This document shows, in pieces, positions 1-7,479 of a stretch of 17,762 nucleotides of DNA. Position 1 is the first letter of the stretch, and each line of letters opens with the position of its first letter. The notes below the pieces were generated by a model. That model made no database searches. It saw only the letters and a program-made list of their open reading frames with translations, and was not told the origin of the DNA. The DNA lies in contig JAJQAT010000095.1 of NCBI GenBank assembly GCA_021203665.1, forward strand, positions 1 through 17,762. Direction: 5' to 3'. This stretch comes from Bacillota bacterium. Its GTDB lineage: Bacteria; Bacillota; Clostridia; UBA1381. Position numbers and translations under genes: made by a program.

Positions 1-1
1 T

Positions 2-148
2 CTTCCGCGCAAGGAAACAGTAAAGCATCTTCATTTTGAAGAGTTTGAATATGATGTTCTGGGTGATTTTTCAAAAAGGAAGAACATAATAATATTTGAT
101 AATAAATATGACAGAAGGATAAGAGTATGCAGGGATTTGAAACAATAA
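2..148 (+). CDS. 3' fragment of an unidentified gene
   Basis: Of the three forward frames at the left edge, only this one stays open: frame 1 stops at 37-39 and frame 3 within the first 21 bases. It encodes about 48 residues starting LPRKETVKHLHFEEFEYDVL and ending CRDLKQ, then TAA at 146-148. The charged, mixed composition looks like the tail of a soluble protein. It overlaps the start of the AEC transporter by 22 bases, so the two would be co-transcribed. I do not recognise the family, and the fragment is too short to rule out a chance open frame. Confidence 0.4.
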   Translation, partial: LPRKETVKHLHFEEFEYDVLGDFSKRKNIIIFDNKYDRRIRVCRDLKQ

Positions 149-1068
149 CAAACAGTATAATGACGCTTGCGCTTGCGATGCTGGTAGGCTTTGTATGCGT
201 AAAAACAAAATATATAACGGAGGAGCAGAAAAACGCTCTTTCAAAGGTGATAGTGAGGGTCACACTGCCCCTTTTGGTAATAACCTCGCTGACAAATCAG
301 GTTTTCGACCACGAAACTCTGATGAATTCCGTAAAGGTATTGATAATATCGCTGATTGTGATAGGATTTTTATATATTATCGGAGTCTTGATGTCAAGAC
401 CCGGGAATATGGAAAAATCAAAGGCGGTTATGCACACCTGTATGACGTGCTTCGGCAATGTTGTGTTTATGGCATATCCCTTGATACAGGCGCTTTACGG
501 CGCGGAGGGACTGCTGTACGCGGCGATTTTCGGACTGGCAAACGATATGTACCTCTGGACGGTCGGCGTGTACCGTATGGCATCGATTAAAAACGGCAAA
601 TCGTCATTTTTGGGTAACCTCAAAAATCTGCTGACGCCGGGTACGGTATCGTTTATCGCGGCGTTTATAATGATGGCGTTCGGGTTCAAATTCACGGGCA
701 TAATAGGGGATGTTATGACGGGTATAGGCTCAACCACCACATATCTGTCAATGTTTTTCATAGGAGGCACATTGGCGGCGGTGGACTTCAGGCATATATA
801 CAGGCGCGTTCGGCTTTTCGCGCTTACGGCGGTAAAGATGATTGCCGTGCCGATATTGCTTATATTTGTACTCGGAATGCTCGATTTGAGCGAAACGGTC
901 AGGGCGGCGGTAATTTTGCAGACGGCAATGCCCGCGTCAACAATTCTTGCGGTTTTGGGTATGGAATATGACGGAGATGTGGTTTACTGCGCGGAGGGAG
1001 TTTTTATAACGCACCTCGCGGGACTTGTCACACTGCCGCTTGTATATTACCTTATGAGTGTGCTTTAA
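127..1068 (+). CDS. AEC (auxin efflux carrier) family transporter
   Basis: An integral membrane carrier of the AEC family (PF03547), whose bacterial members export or exchange small organic acids such as malate; the substrate here cannot be told from sequence. The 313 residues match the usual family length of about 300-320 and consist almost wholly of hydrophobic helices, about ten, in two five-helix halves. Family-typical stretches are visible: a glycine/asparagine segment GNVVFMAYPL near residue 110 in the first half, and LQTAMPASTILAVLG near residue 265 in the second. The ATG is preceded by AGAAGGAT at a suitable distance. The gene overlaps the upstream fragment and its TAA overlaps the stop codon of the convergent gene, leaving no room for a terminator between them. 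Confidence 0.88.
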   Translation: MQGFETITNSIMTLALAMLVGFVCVKTKYITEEQKNALSKVIVRVTLPLLVITSLTNQVFDHETLMNSVKVLIISLIVIGFLYIIGVLMSRPGNMEKSKAVMHTCMTCFGNVVFMAYPLIQALYGAEGLLYAAIFGLANDMYLWTVGVYRMASIKNGKSSFLGNLKNLLTPGTVSFIAAFIMMAFGFKFTGIIGDVMTGIGSTTTYLSMFFIGGTLAAVDFRHIYRRVRLFALTAVKMIAVPILLIFVLGMLDLSETVRAAVILQTAMPASTILAVLGMEYDGDVVYCAEGVFITHLAGLVTLPLVYYLMSVL

Positions 1069-1481
1069 AAAATCCTATAACGCGGGCGCTCCCCGTCAAA
1101 GAAAAGATAGCGGATATAATCGTCCGTTATTATACATACGGGACTTAAAAAGAACCATAAAATCATATACGGCAGACATATCTGTCCCATAATATTATAG
1201 GGCATATTGTAATAGTCCCATACATTCAGCTTGAGCCATAAATTAAGAATACACCCGGCAATAAATTCCGTAAGCGTAATAACGAACGCTCCTATGAGCA
1301 TTTGGATTATCAGAGGAATATCTCGGGTGTATTTTTCGTTTATAAGTCCCAGCATCAGGAAACAAAATCCGCCCAGAGCAAACATACTCCAGTGCGAGTA
1401 TCCGCGCCAGATAAGCTCGATAAGCAAATATATAATTCCGCCGAATGAAAACAGAAAAAGATATTTTAATATTTTCGCCAT
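1065..1481 (-). CDS. CmpB-type putative ABC-transporter permease family protein (PF06541)
   Basis: A 138-residue membrane protein with about four hydrophobic segments. The N-terminal stretch with FSFGGIIYLLIELIWRGYSH followed by GFCFLMLGLINE, and the later segment ending in LNVWDYYNMPYNIMGQICLP, are typical of the PF06541 family (labelled 'putative ABC-transporter type IV' or CmpB). The biochemical role of the family is not established, and no ATPase or other transporter subunit is encoded nearby, so the transport label should be read lightly. The ATG is preceded by AAAAGGACAGGT. It is transcribed toward the AEC gene with a 4-base convergent overlap of stop codons. A likely own promoter lies at 1519-1547, after the gyrB terminator. 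Confidence 0.8.
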   Translation of the reverse strand: MAKILKYLFLFSFGGIIYLLIELIWRGYSHWSMFALGGFCFLMLGLINEKYTRDIPLIIQMLIGAFVITLTEFIAGCILNLWLKLNVWDYYNMPYNIMGQICLPYMILWFFLSPVCIITDDYIRYLFFDGERPRYRIF

Positions 1482-1497
1482 AATACCTGTCCTTTTT

Positions 1498-1553
1498 ATT
1501 TTGTGATTTGCTGAATATATTATATGTACGGCGCGGAAAAATAATCACAAAAT
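1498..1553 (-). promoter_or_regulatory. promoter of the CmpB-like gene framed by an 11-bp inverted repeat
   Basis: Read on the - strand, TATAAT (1519-1524) lies 17 bases from a weak -35, TGATTA (1542-1547). A perfect 11-bp inverted repeat, ATTTTGTGATT at 1498-1508 and AATCACAAAAT at 1543-1553, brackets it with 34 bases between the arms. One arm covers the -35 and the other lies just before the ribosome binding site, so the dyad could be an operator. The -10 is convincing; the -35 and the operator role are inference. Confidence 0.45.
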
Positions 1554-1559
1554 CATAAT

Positions 1560-1596
1560 AAAAAAAGGAGCCGCTGCGTTTTAACGTATCGGCTCC
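1560..1596 (-). terminator. intrinsic terminator after gyrB
   Basis: On the - strand GGAGCCG (1590-1596) pairs with CGGCTCC (1567-1573), with an inner CGTT/AACG pairing in the loop, followed directly by a run of seven T. It lies 7 bases beyond the gyrB stop and ends the recJ-to-gyrB operon before the CmpB-like gene. No gyrA follows. Confidence 0.92.
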
Positions 1597-1602
1597 GTTT
1601 TG

Positions 1603-3531
1603 TTAAATATCAAGATTTGAAACATATTTGGCGTGTTTCTCGATAAATTCGCGTCTCGGCTCAACCTTGTCTCCCATCAAAACGGTAAAGGTTTGATCCG
1701 CCGCGATAGCGTCGTCAAGAGTGACCTTAAGCATTGTCCTCTTTGCGGGATCCATAGTCGTTTCCTTAAGCTCGGACGGGTCCATCTCTCCAAGACCCTT
1801 ATAGCGCTGAACCTTGGCTCCGCTGCCCATTTCGGCAAGAAGTTTGTCGCGCTCGTCGTCCGTGAAAGCAAAGCGTTCCTCAAGATTTTTGTTCTTGCCC
1901 TTGAACACCTTGTAAAGCGGCGGCTGAGCGATATATATATTGCCGTTTTCGATAAGCTGCGGCATATATCTGAAGAAGAACGTCAGAAGAAGAGTTCTGA
2001 TATGCGCGCCGTCAACATCGGCATCCGCCATAATAACCACTTTGCCGTATTTCAGGTTGTTTATATCAAAATCCTCGCCGATGCCGGTTCCAAGCGCCTG
2101 TATTACCGGAAGAAGCTTTTCGTTTGAGTAAACCTTGTCTATACGCGATTTTTCAACATTCAGCATTTTACCCCAAAGCGGAAGTATAGCCTGGAAACGT
2201 CTGTTTCGTCCCTGCTTTGCGCTGCCTCCCGCGCTGTCGCCCTCGACTATGAACAGCTCCGCGTAATCCGCGCCCTCATCGGTGCATTTCGCGAGCTTGC
2301 CGAGAAGCGAGGAATTGTTCGCGTTTGAATTTTTCCTTGTAAGCTCTCGCGCGCGTTTTGCCGCCTCCCTCGCTCTTGACGCGGTAAGCGTTTTTTCAAC
2401 AATGGTTTTCGCTATCTGCGGGTGCTCCTCAAAGAATGTGGAAAGCTTATCGTTTAAGGCGTATTCAACCAGCGTTCTTGCCTCGCTGTTGCCGAGCTTT
2501 GCTTTGGTTTGTCCCTCAAACTGCGCCTCGACAACCTTTACGCTTATAATCGCGGTAAGACCCTCGCGGGTGTCCTCGCCGGAAAGATTCGGGTCCTTTT
2601 CCTTTAAGAGATTGTATTTTCTTGCGTATTCGTTTATAACTCTTGTAAGTCCGGCTTTAAAGCCTGTTTCGTGAGTGCCGCCGTCACCGGTGTGTATGTT
2701 GTTGGCAAAGCTTAAAAGCGCCTCGGAATACGCGGTTGTATACTGCATTGCGACCTCGACCTCCATATCCTTGCGCTGAGCCTCGAAGTATATTACCTCG
2801 TCGTGCAGGGGATCCTTGTTCTGATTGATATACTGCACAAATTCCTTTATGCCGCCCTCCGCGTGGAGCGTGACCGTTTCGGGATTTTCAACTCTGTAAT
2901 CGGTAAGCAGTATTTTTACGCCCTTGTTCAAAAATGCCTGCTCGCGAAGTCTTTTCAGCAGGACTTCATAATCAAACTCAAGCACCTCAAATATTTCGCC
3001 GTCGGGTTTAAAGGTGATTTTTGTACCGGTTTTATCGGTATCGCCTATAACCTTCAGCTTGCAGGTAGGCTTGCCGCGCTCGTAGGACTGGTAATGTATA
3101 TGCTCGCCGTCCGCGACCTCTACCTCAAGTCTTTCGGAAAGCGCGTTTACAACCGACGAGCCGACGCCGTGCAGACCGCCCGACACCTTATATCCGCCGC
3201 CGCCGAATTTACCGCCGGCGTGAAGAATCGTAAGAACAACCTCCACTGTGGGGATGCCCTGCTGAGGGTGAATACCGACGGGAATACCGCGTCCGTTGTC
3301 GGTAACCGTAACCGAATTGTCGGGATTAATATCAACCTTAATTTCGGTGCAGTAGCCCGCGAGAGCCTCGTCGATGGAGTTGTCCACAATTTCGTAAACG
3401 AGGTGGTGCAGTCCCGCCGAGGAGGTGGAGCCGATATACATACCGGGACGCTTTCTTACCGCGTCAAGTCCCTCCAAAACCTGTATTTGGTTTTCGTCAT
3501 AGGTGGTTTCAATCTTTTCAATATCACTCAT
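1603..3531 (-). CDS. gyrB: DNA gyrase subunit B
   Basis: ATPase subunit of DNA gyrase, which with GyrA introduces negative supercoils. The 642 residues are the usual length for Gram-positive GyrB. Visible in order: the GHKL ATPase domain with EIVDNSIDEA (47-56), DNGRGIP (78-84) and GGLHGVGSS (118-126); the transducer region with NNIHTGDGGTHETGF (277-291); the Toprim domain with EGDSAGG (430-436) and metal-binding DADVDG (503-508); and the C-terminal QRYKGLGEMDP (575-585). PLWGKMLNVEK (451-461) has tryptophan where many GyrB/ParE have arginine, which I believe is common in clostridia. The ATG has AAGGAG upstream at a good distance. It is the last gene of the - strand operon, 38 bases after remB; its partner gyrA is not in the window. 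Confidence 0.97.
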   Translation of the reverse strand: MSDIEKIETTYDENQIQVLEGLDAVRKRPGMYIGSTSSAGLHHLVYEIVDNSIDEALAGYCTEIKVDINPDNSVTVTDNGRGIPVGIHPQQGIPTVEVVLTILHAGGKFGGGGYKVSGGLHGVGSSVVNALSERLEVEVADGEHIHYQSYERGKPTCKLKVIGDTDKTGTKITFKPDGEIFEVLEFDYEVLLKRLREQAFLNKGVKILLTDYRVENPETVTLHAEGGIKEFVQYINQNKDPLHDEVIYFEAQRKDMEVEVAMQYTTAYSEALLSFANNIHTGDGGTHETGFKAGLTRVINEYARKYNLLKEKDPNLSGEDTREGLTAIISVKVVEAQFEGQTKAKLGNSEARTLVEYALNDKLSTFFEEHPQIAKTIVEKTLTASRAREAAKRARELTRKNSNANNSSLLGKLAKCTDEGADYAELFIVEGDSAGGSAKQGRNRRFQAILPLWGKMLNVEKSRIDKVYSNEKLLPVIQALGTGIGEDFDINNLKYGKVVIMADADVDGAHIRTLLLTFFFRYMPQLIENGNIYIAQPPLYKVFKGKNKNLEERFAFTDDERDKLLAEMGSGAKVQRYKGLGEMDPSELKETTMDPAKRTMLKVTLDDAIAADQTFTVLMGDKVEPRREFIEKHAKYVSNLDI

Positions 3532-3569
3532 AAGTCTTTCTCCTTACTTTGATTCTGTCCTTTTTTATC

Positions 3570-3818
3570 TTATCGTAAACCGCGTTTTGCCAATATTTTC
3601 GATGAAACGGAGGATATAAATACCTTTGTCGCGCCGTTTTCATTTACTACCGCGAAGGATTTCGGCAAATCGTCGGTAGAATTTATAATCAGACCGCGTT
3701 TTTGCGCCTTGGCAAGGAAATTTCTGCCGAGCCTTGACACGGTCGTGTTATCCATATCAAAAATTCCTATAATATCCTTTGTGTTTACAACAATATTTTC
3801 CTCAACTCTGAGATACAT
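3570..3818 (-). CDS. remB: extracellular matrix regulator RemB family (DUF370)
   Basis: An 82-residue protein of the RemA/RemB family. The opening MYLRVEENIVVNTKDIIGIF and the segment around FDMDNTTVS match RemB (YaaB), which in Bacillus subtilis is encoded between recF and gyrB; the position here is the same. RemB influences biofilm matrix gene expression in Bacillus, with RemA the better characterised DNA-binding member. A role in this organism is inference. Its ATG shares TAATG with the recF stop, so its translation is probably coupled to recF. It precedes gyrB by 38 bases. Confidence 0.88.
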   Translation of the reverse strand: MYLRVEENIVVNTKDIIGIFDMDNTTVSRLGRNFLAKAQKRGLIINSTDDLPKSFAVVNENGATKVFISSVSSKILAKRGLR

Positions 3819-4912
3819 TATCCGTCCTCCCTTATTACGGCGCCGTCTTTTATGTGCAGCAGCTTTGAAAACTCTGTGCTTTTAATCAAGTCCGTGTCGG
3901 TTGATGTGATAAGCACCTGCTTGCCGCGTATTTTCTGCGATAGGTACATACGCCTGTTTATATCAAGCTCGCTCATAATATCGTCAAGCAGCAGCACGGG
4001 GTATTCACCCTTGATATGGTGAATGTAATCCGCCTGCGCGATTTTCATTGAAAGCGCCGCGGTACGCTGCTGTCCCTGAGAGCCGTAAACCTTTGCCTCT
4101 GTGCCGTTTACGGAAATACGCAAATCATCGCGCTGTACGCCTACCTGCGCGGAGGCGAACTCGATTTCGCGCCGTTGATTGCGCTCGAGATACAGAAAAA
4201 TTTCGTTTTTGTCGGTTTGTTCCGCTTTTATGCCGGGCATATAGGATATTTTTAATTCCTCGCCCGAAATTTCACGCTGTATTTCGGAGGCGAAGCCGTT
4301 TATAAGCTTTACAAATTCCATACGGTATTCCATTATTTTCGCGCCCTCCGCGGCAAGCTGCTCATTCCATACGGAAAGCATAATGTCGGACTTTGCGCCC
4401 TTTGCCTTGAGGTCCTTCAGCAGGCTGTTTTTTTGCACAAGCGCTTTGTGATAATCTATAAGGCTTGAAAGATACCTCGGATAAAGCTGACTCACGGAGG
4501 AGTCGATAAACCGCCTGCGCGAGGACGGAGAGCCTTTTACAAGCTCCATATCCTCCGGAGAGAACATAACCACATTGAGATAATTCATAAGCATACTCAG
4601 CTTTGTTATCTGTACGTGGTTGATTTTAATGCTTTTCCTGCCGTTTTTAATCATCTGTATCGCGGCATTGTAGTCGCGCTCGCTGTCGTGAAAGGCAAGC
4701 GAAAGCGCGGCAAAGTCGGAACCGAATTTTATAAGCTCCCTGTCGGATTTGGCTCGGTGGCTCCTGCCCTGGGAAAATATATAGACGGATTCGAGTATAT
4801 TGGTTTTCCCCTGCGCGTTATCGCCGTATATGACGTTGGTATAGGGTGAAAATTCTATTTTTTCGGAGGAATAATTCCTGAAATTCGAGAGCGATAGGGA
4901 AGAAATATACAT
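3818..4912 (-). CDS. recF: DNA replication and repair protein RecF
   Basis: SMC-like ATPase that acts with RecO and RecR to load RecA at single-strand gaps behind stalled forks. The 364 residues match the family. Visible motifs: N-terminal SLSNFRNY (7-14), Walker A GDNAQGKTN (30-38), the QGRSHR segment just after, an ABC-type signature GSQGQQRTAALS, and Walker B VLLLDDIMSELD near the C-terminus. The start ATG lies inside a TAATG overlap with the stop of yaaA, and its own stop overlaps the remB start in the same way, so the three genes form a tightly coupled unit. The yaaA-recF-remB-gyrB order is the classic arrangement found near the Firmicute replication origin. Confidence 0.96.
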   Translation of the reverse strand: MYISSLSLSNFRNYSSEKIEFSPYTNVIYGDNAQGKTNILESVYIFSQGRSHRAKSDRELIKFGSDFAALSLAFHDSERDYNAAIQMIKNGRKSIKINHVQITKLSMLMNYLNVVMFSPEDMELVKGSPSSRRRFIDSSVSQLYPRYLSSLIDYHKALVQKNSLLKDLKAKGAKSDIMLSVWNEQLAAEGAKIMEYRMEFVKLINGFASEIQREISGEELKISYMPGIKAEQTDKNEIFLYLERNQRREIEFASAQVGVQRDDLRISVNGTEAKVYGSQGQQRTAALSMKIAQADYIHHIKGEYPVLLLDDIMSELDINRRMYLSQKIRGKQVLITSTDTDLIKSTEFSKLLHIKDGAVIREDG

Positions 4913-5142
4913 TATTCCGCCCCTACTTCGATTTCTGCGGTTTCGTCCTCAAGCTCGACGGTCACCTTGTCGCCGGAACGTATTTTTTTGCCTCGCATTT
5001 GGCATATTTCGCCGTTTACCGACACGATTCCGTCAAGTATCATATCCTTCGCCACAGCTCCGCTTTCCGCAAGCGCGGAAAATTTCAAAAGCTGGTCGAG
5101 CTTTATATATTCGGTTGTGATGGTGATGTTTGTTTTTTGCAT
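4912..5142 (-). CDS. yaaA: S4-domain RNA-binding protein YaaA (RlbA family)
   Basis: A 76-residue protein made of a single S4-like domain: TEYIKLDQLLKF, then SGAVAKDMILDGIVSVNGE and KIRSGDKVTVE. It belongs to the YaaA/RlbA group encoded beside recF in many Firmicutes. S4 domains bind structured RNA; a role in ribosome assembly or ribosome-linked function is proposed for the group but not shown here. The start was set at the ATG of MQKTNITIT because AAAAAGGA lies 7 bases upstream of it. A longer reading from a GTG at 5179-5181 would add 13 residues, lacks a comparable site and adds nothing domain-like. It follows rel by 45 bases and overlaps recF by TAATG. Confidence 0.88.
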   Translation of the reverse strand: MQKTNITITTEYIKLDQLLKFSALAESGAVAKDMILDGIVSVNGEICQMRGKKIRSGDKVTVELEDETAEIEVGAE

Positions 5143-5187
5143 AATGATTATCCTTTTTGATAAATTATGGTTTGTATTCACTTCGCA

Positions 5188-7449
5188 TCAATTTTGCAGT
5201 CTTGTTACCGATGTGACGCCGTGAATTTGAACTATTTTCTTCTTCAGCAGCGCCAAATCCGAGGTATTGCGTATTTCCACGCCGAGCCGGATAACCGCCA
5301 TACCCTTTTTTGTCACATACGCGTTTACCGACTTAAACGGTATTTTCAATGTGGAAAGTATGTTGGTGATTTCAAGCAGCACGCCGTCGCGGTCGTGCGC
5401 CTCAACCTGCAAATTCGCTATATATGAGGTGCTGCGCTCGTCGTCCCACCATACCTCTATAAATCTGCCCTTATCCTCCTCGGACATTGAGTCGGGATTC
5501 ATATTGGGACAGTCGCGCCGGTGAACGCTTACGCCTCTGCCCTTTGTGATAAAGCCGACTATATCGTCGCCGGCGACGGGATTACAGCACCGCGCGAGAC
5601 GCACAAGGCAGTTGTCTATATCCTTTACGATGATACCCTTGCTTGACGCGCGCCGCTTTGCCGGCTCCGCCTGCACGGTGTGATTTTCCTCGTTATATAC
5701 AGCCTCAAGGGTCTTTTTGGCTTCAAGAGCCTTGTTTTGCTTAATCCACTCGTCGCGCAGCCTTACCACAACCTTTTGCGCCGTCAGTCCGCCGTAGCCG
5801 ACGCTGGCGTATAGGTCGTCGATAGTCTGAAAGCCGTATCTTTTTATAAGAATCGCAATCCATTCCGGCTTAAAGAGCTGCTCGTGCGTGTTGCCGAGTC
5901 TGCGAAGCTCGCGCTCTATAAGCTCCTTGCCGCGCTCTATATTTTCATCGCGGCGTTCGCGCTTGAACCATTGATTGATTTTATTTTTAGCCTGCGATGT
6001 GCGGCATATTTTGAGCCAGTCGCGGCTCGGTCCGTGGGTGTTGGCGGTAAGTATCTCGACTATCTCGCCGTTTTGAACCATATAGTTATTCGGGACGATT
6101 TTTCCGTTGACCTTCGCGCCGCTCATTTTATAGCCTACCTGCGAGTGAATCGCGAACGCGAAGTCTATAACGGTGCTTTTAGCCGGCAGAGAAATAACCT
6201 TGCCCTGCGGCGTGAACACGAAAACCTCATCCTCGAACAGGTCGAATTTAAGGGTGTTAAAGAAATCGTCCGTGTCTATGATACTCGTTTGAGTATCGAG
6301 AAGCTGACGTACCCATTCAAGCTTTGAATCCATATCGCTTGCTCCGGATATGCCCTCCTTGTATTTCCAGTGAGCCGCGATACCGTTTTCGGCTACGCGG
6401 TGCATCTCCCAGGTGCGTATTTGTATTTCAAGCGGAGTGCCGTTCGGTCCTATAACGGTCGTGTGGAGCGACTGATACATATTAGGCTTCGGCATCGCGA
6501 TGTAGTCCTTGAAGCGCATCGGCACCGGCGTGTATAAATCATGCACCATGCCGAGCACGGCATAACAGTCCGCGACAGTGTCCACTATAACGCGCACCGC
6601 GAACAGGTCGTAAAGCTCGTCGATGGTTTTGTTTTGCGTGTACATTTTACGGAATATACTGTAAAAATGCTTCGCGCGTCCGGTGACCTGACCCTTTATA
6701 TTCATTTCCTCGAGCTTTTGCCGCAGCACATCTATAATATCGAATATGTATTTTTCGCGCTCGCCTTTTTTCTGATTTATGCTTTGAGTAATCTCCTCGT
6801 ATGCCACGGGGTCAAGGTATTTAAGAGCCAAGTCCTCCAGCTCTATCTTGATTTTGGACATACCCAAGCGGTGGGCGAGAGGCGCGTACACGTCAAGGGT
6901 TTCCTTTGAAATAAGCAGCTGCTTAGCGCGCGGCATAAAGTTTAGAGTGCGCATATTATGAAGCCTGTCTATCAGCTTTATTATAACCACGCGAATATCC
7001 TTTGCCATCGCAAGGAACATTTTTCGCAGATTTTCAACCTGCTGCTCCTCGCGCGTGTTGTATTTGATTTGCTTTAGCTTTGTAACACCGTCAACAAGCT
7101 CCGCGACGCTTTTTCCGAAAAGACTTTCAATATCCTCGTAGGTGTAAGGCGTATCCTCCACCACATCATGCAGCAGAGCCGCCGAGATTGCCGTCGCGTC
7201 AAGCGAAAGCTGAGCGGCGATATACGCAATCTGTACGGGATGCTCTATATATGGCTCGCCGCTGCGCCTGAATTGGTGCGAATGCGCGGATTTCGCAAGC
7301 TTATAGGCAATAAAAATCATATCCGTATTGGCGTTGGGACTGTATCCCTTGACCATTTCCATTATTTTATCGACCAGAACATCGGTGTCGTCTATGTTCT
7401 GCGGTATCTTTTCCGGCGATAATATCACTGTTTTGTCTTTATCCGCCAT
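5188..7449 (-). CDS. relA: bifunctional (p)ppGpp synthetase/hydrolase (RelA/SpoT family)
   Basis: Makes and degrades the stringent-response alarmone (p)ppGpp. At 753 residues it is a full-length Rel. In order: the HD hydrolase domain with FRRSGEPYIEHP (60-71), HDVVED (94-99) and RLHNMRTL; the synthetase domain with YDLFAVRVIV, MRFKDYIAMPKPNMYQSLHT and EIQIRT; the TGS domain beginning VFVFTPQGKVISLP; the helical/zinc-finger-like region with CCNPVAGDDIVGF; and a C-terminal ACT domain. An intact HD motif plus the RFKD form of the synthetase motif point to a bifunctional enzyme rather than a synthetase-only RelA. The ATG is preceded by GAGGAAG. It follows recJ by 30 bases; recJ next to rel is common in clostridia, often with apt between them, which is absent here. 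Confidence 0.96.
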   Translation of the reverse strand: MADKDKTVILSPEKIPQNIDDTDVLVDKIMEMVKGYSPNANTDMIFIAYKLAKSAHSHQFRRSGEPYIEHPVQIAYIAAQLSLDATAISAALLHDVVEDTPYTYEDIESLFGKSVAELVDGVTKLKQIKYNTREEQQVENLRKMFLAMAKDIRVVIIKLIDRLHNMRTLNFMPRAKQLLISKETLDVYAPLAHRLGMSKIKIELEDLALKYLDPVAYEEITQSINQKKGEREKYIFDIIDVLRQKLEEMNIKGQVTGRAKHFYSIFRKMYTQNKTIDELYDLFAVRVIVDTVADCYAVLGMVHDLYTPVPMRFKDYIAMPKPNMYQSLHTTVIGPNGTPLEIQIRTWEMHRVAENGIAAHWKYKEGISGASDMDSKLEWVRQLLDTQTSIIDTDDFFNTLKFDLFEDEVFVFTPQGKVISLPAKSTVIDFAFAIHSQVGYKMSGAKVNGKIVPNNYMVQNGEIVEILTANTHGPSRDWLKICRTSQAKNKINQWFKRERRDENIERGKELIERELRRLGNTHEQLFKPEWIAILIKRYGFQTIDDLYASVGYGGLTAQKVVVRLRDEWIKQNKALEAKKTLEAVYNEENHTVQAEPAKRRASSKGIIVKDIDNCLVRLARCCNPVAGDDIVGFITKGRGVSVHRRDCPNMNPDSMSEEDKGRFIEVWWDDERSTSYIANLQVEAHDRDGVLLEITNILSTLKIPFKSVNAYVTKKGMAVIRLGVEIRNTSDLALLKKKIVQIHGVTSVTRLQN

Positions 7450-7479
7450 ACGCTCACTTCCTCTCTGCGTTTTGCAAAA

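Noticed and set aside
195..590. 131-residue + strand frame inside the AEC transporter
   Set aside because: It is out of frame within a well-supported membrane protein and has the basic, low-hydrophobic composition of a shifted reading.
2803..3552. 249-residue open frame antisense to gyrB
   Set aside because: It lies wholly opposite a clear gyrB, has no recognisable domain or ribosome binding site, and is explained by the GC-rich codon pattern of gyrB.
5143..5181. Longer yaaA start (GTG) giving an extra 13 residues
   Set aside because: There is no ribosome binding site for it, while AAAAAGGA sits correctly before the ATG at 5142.
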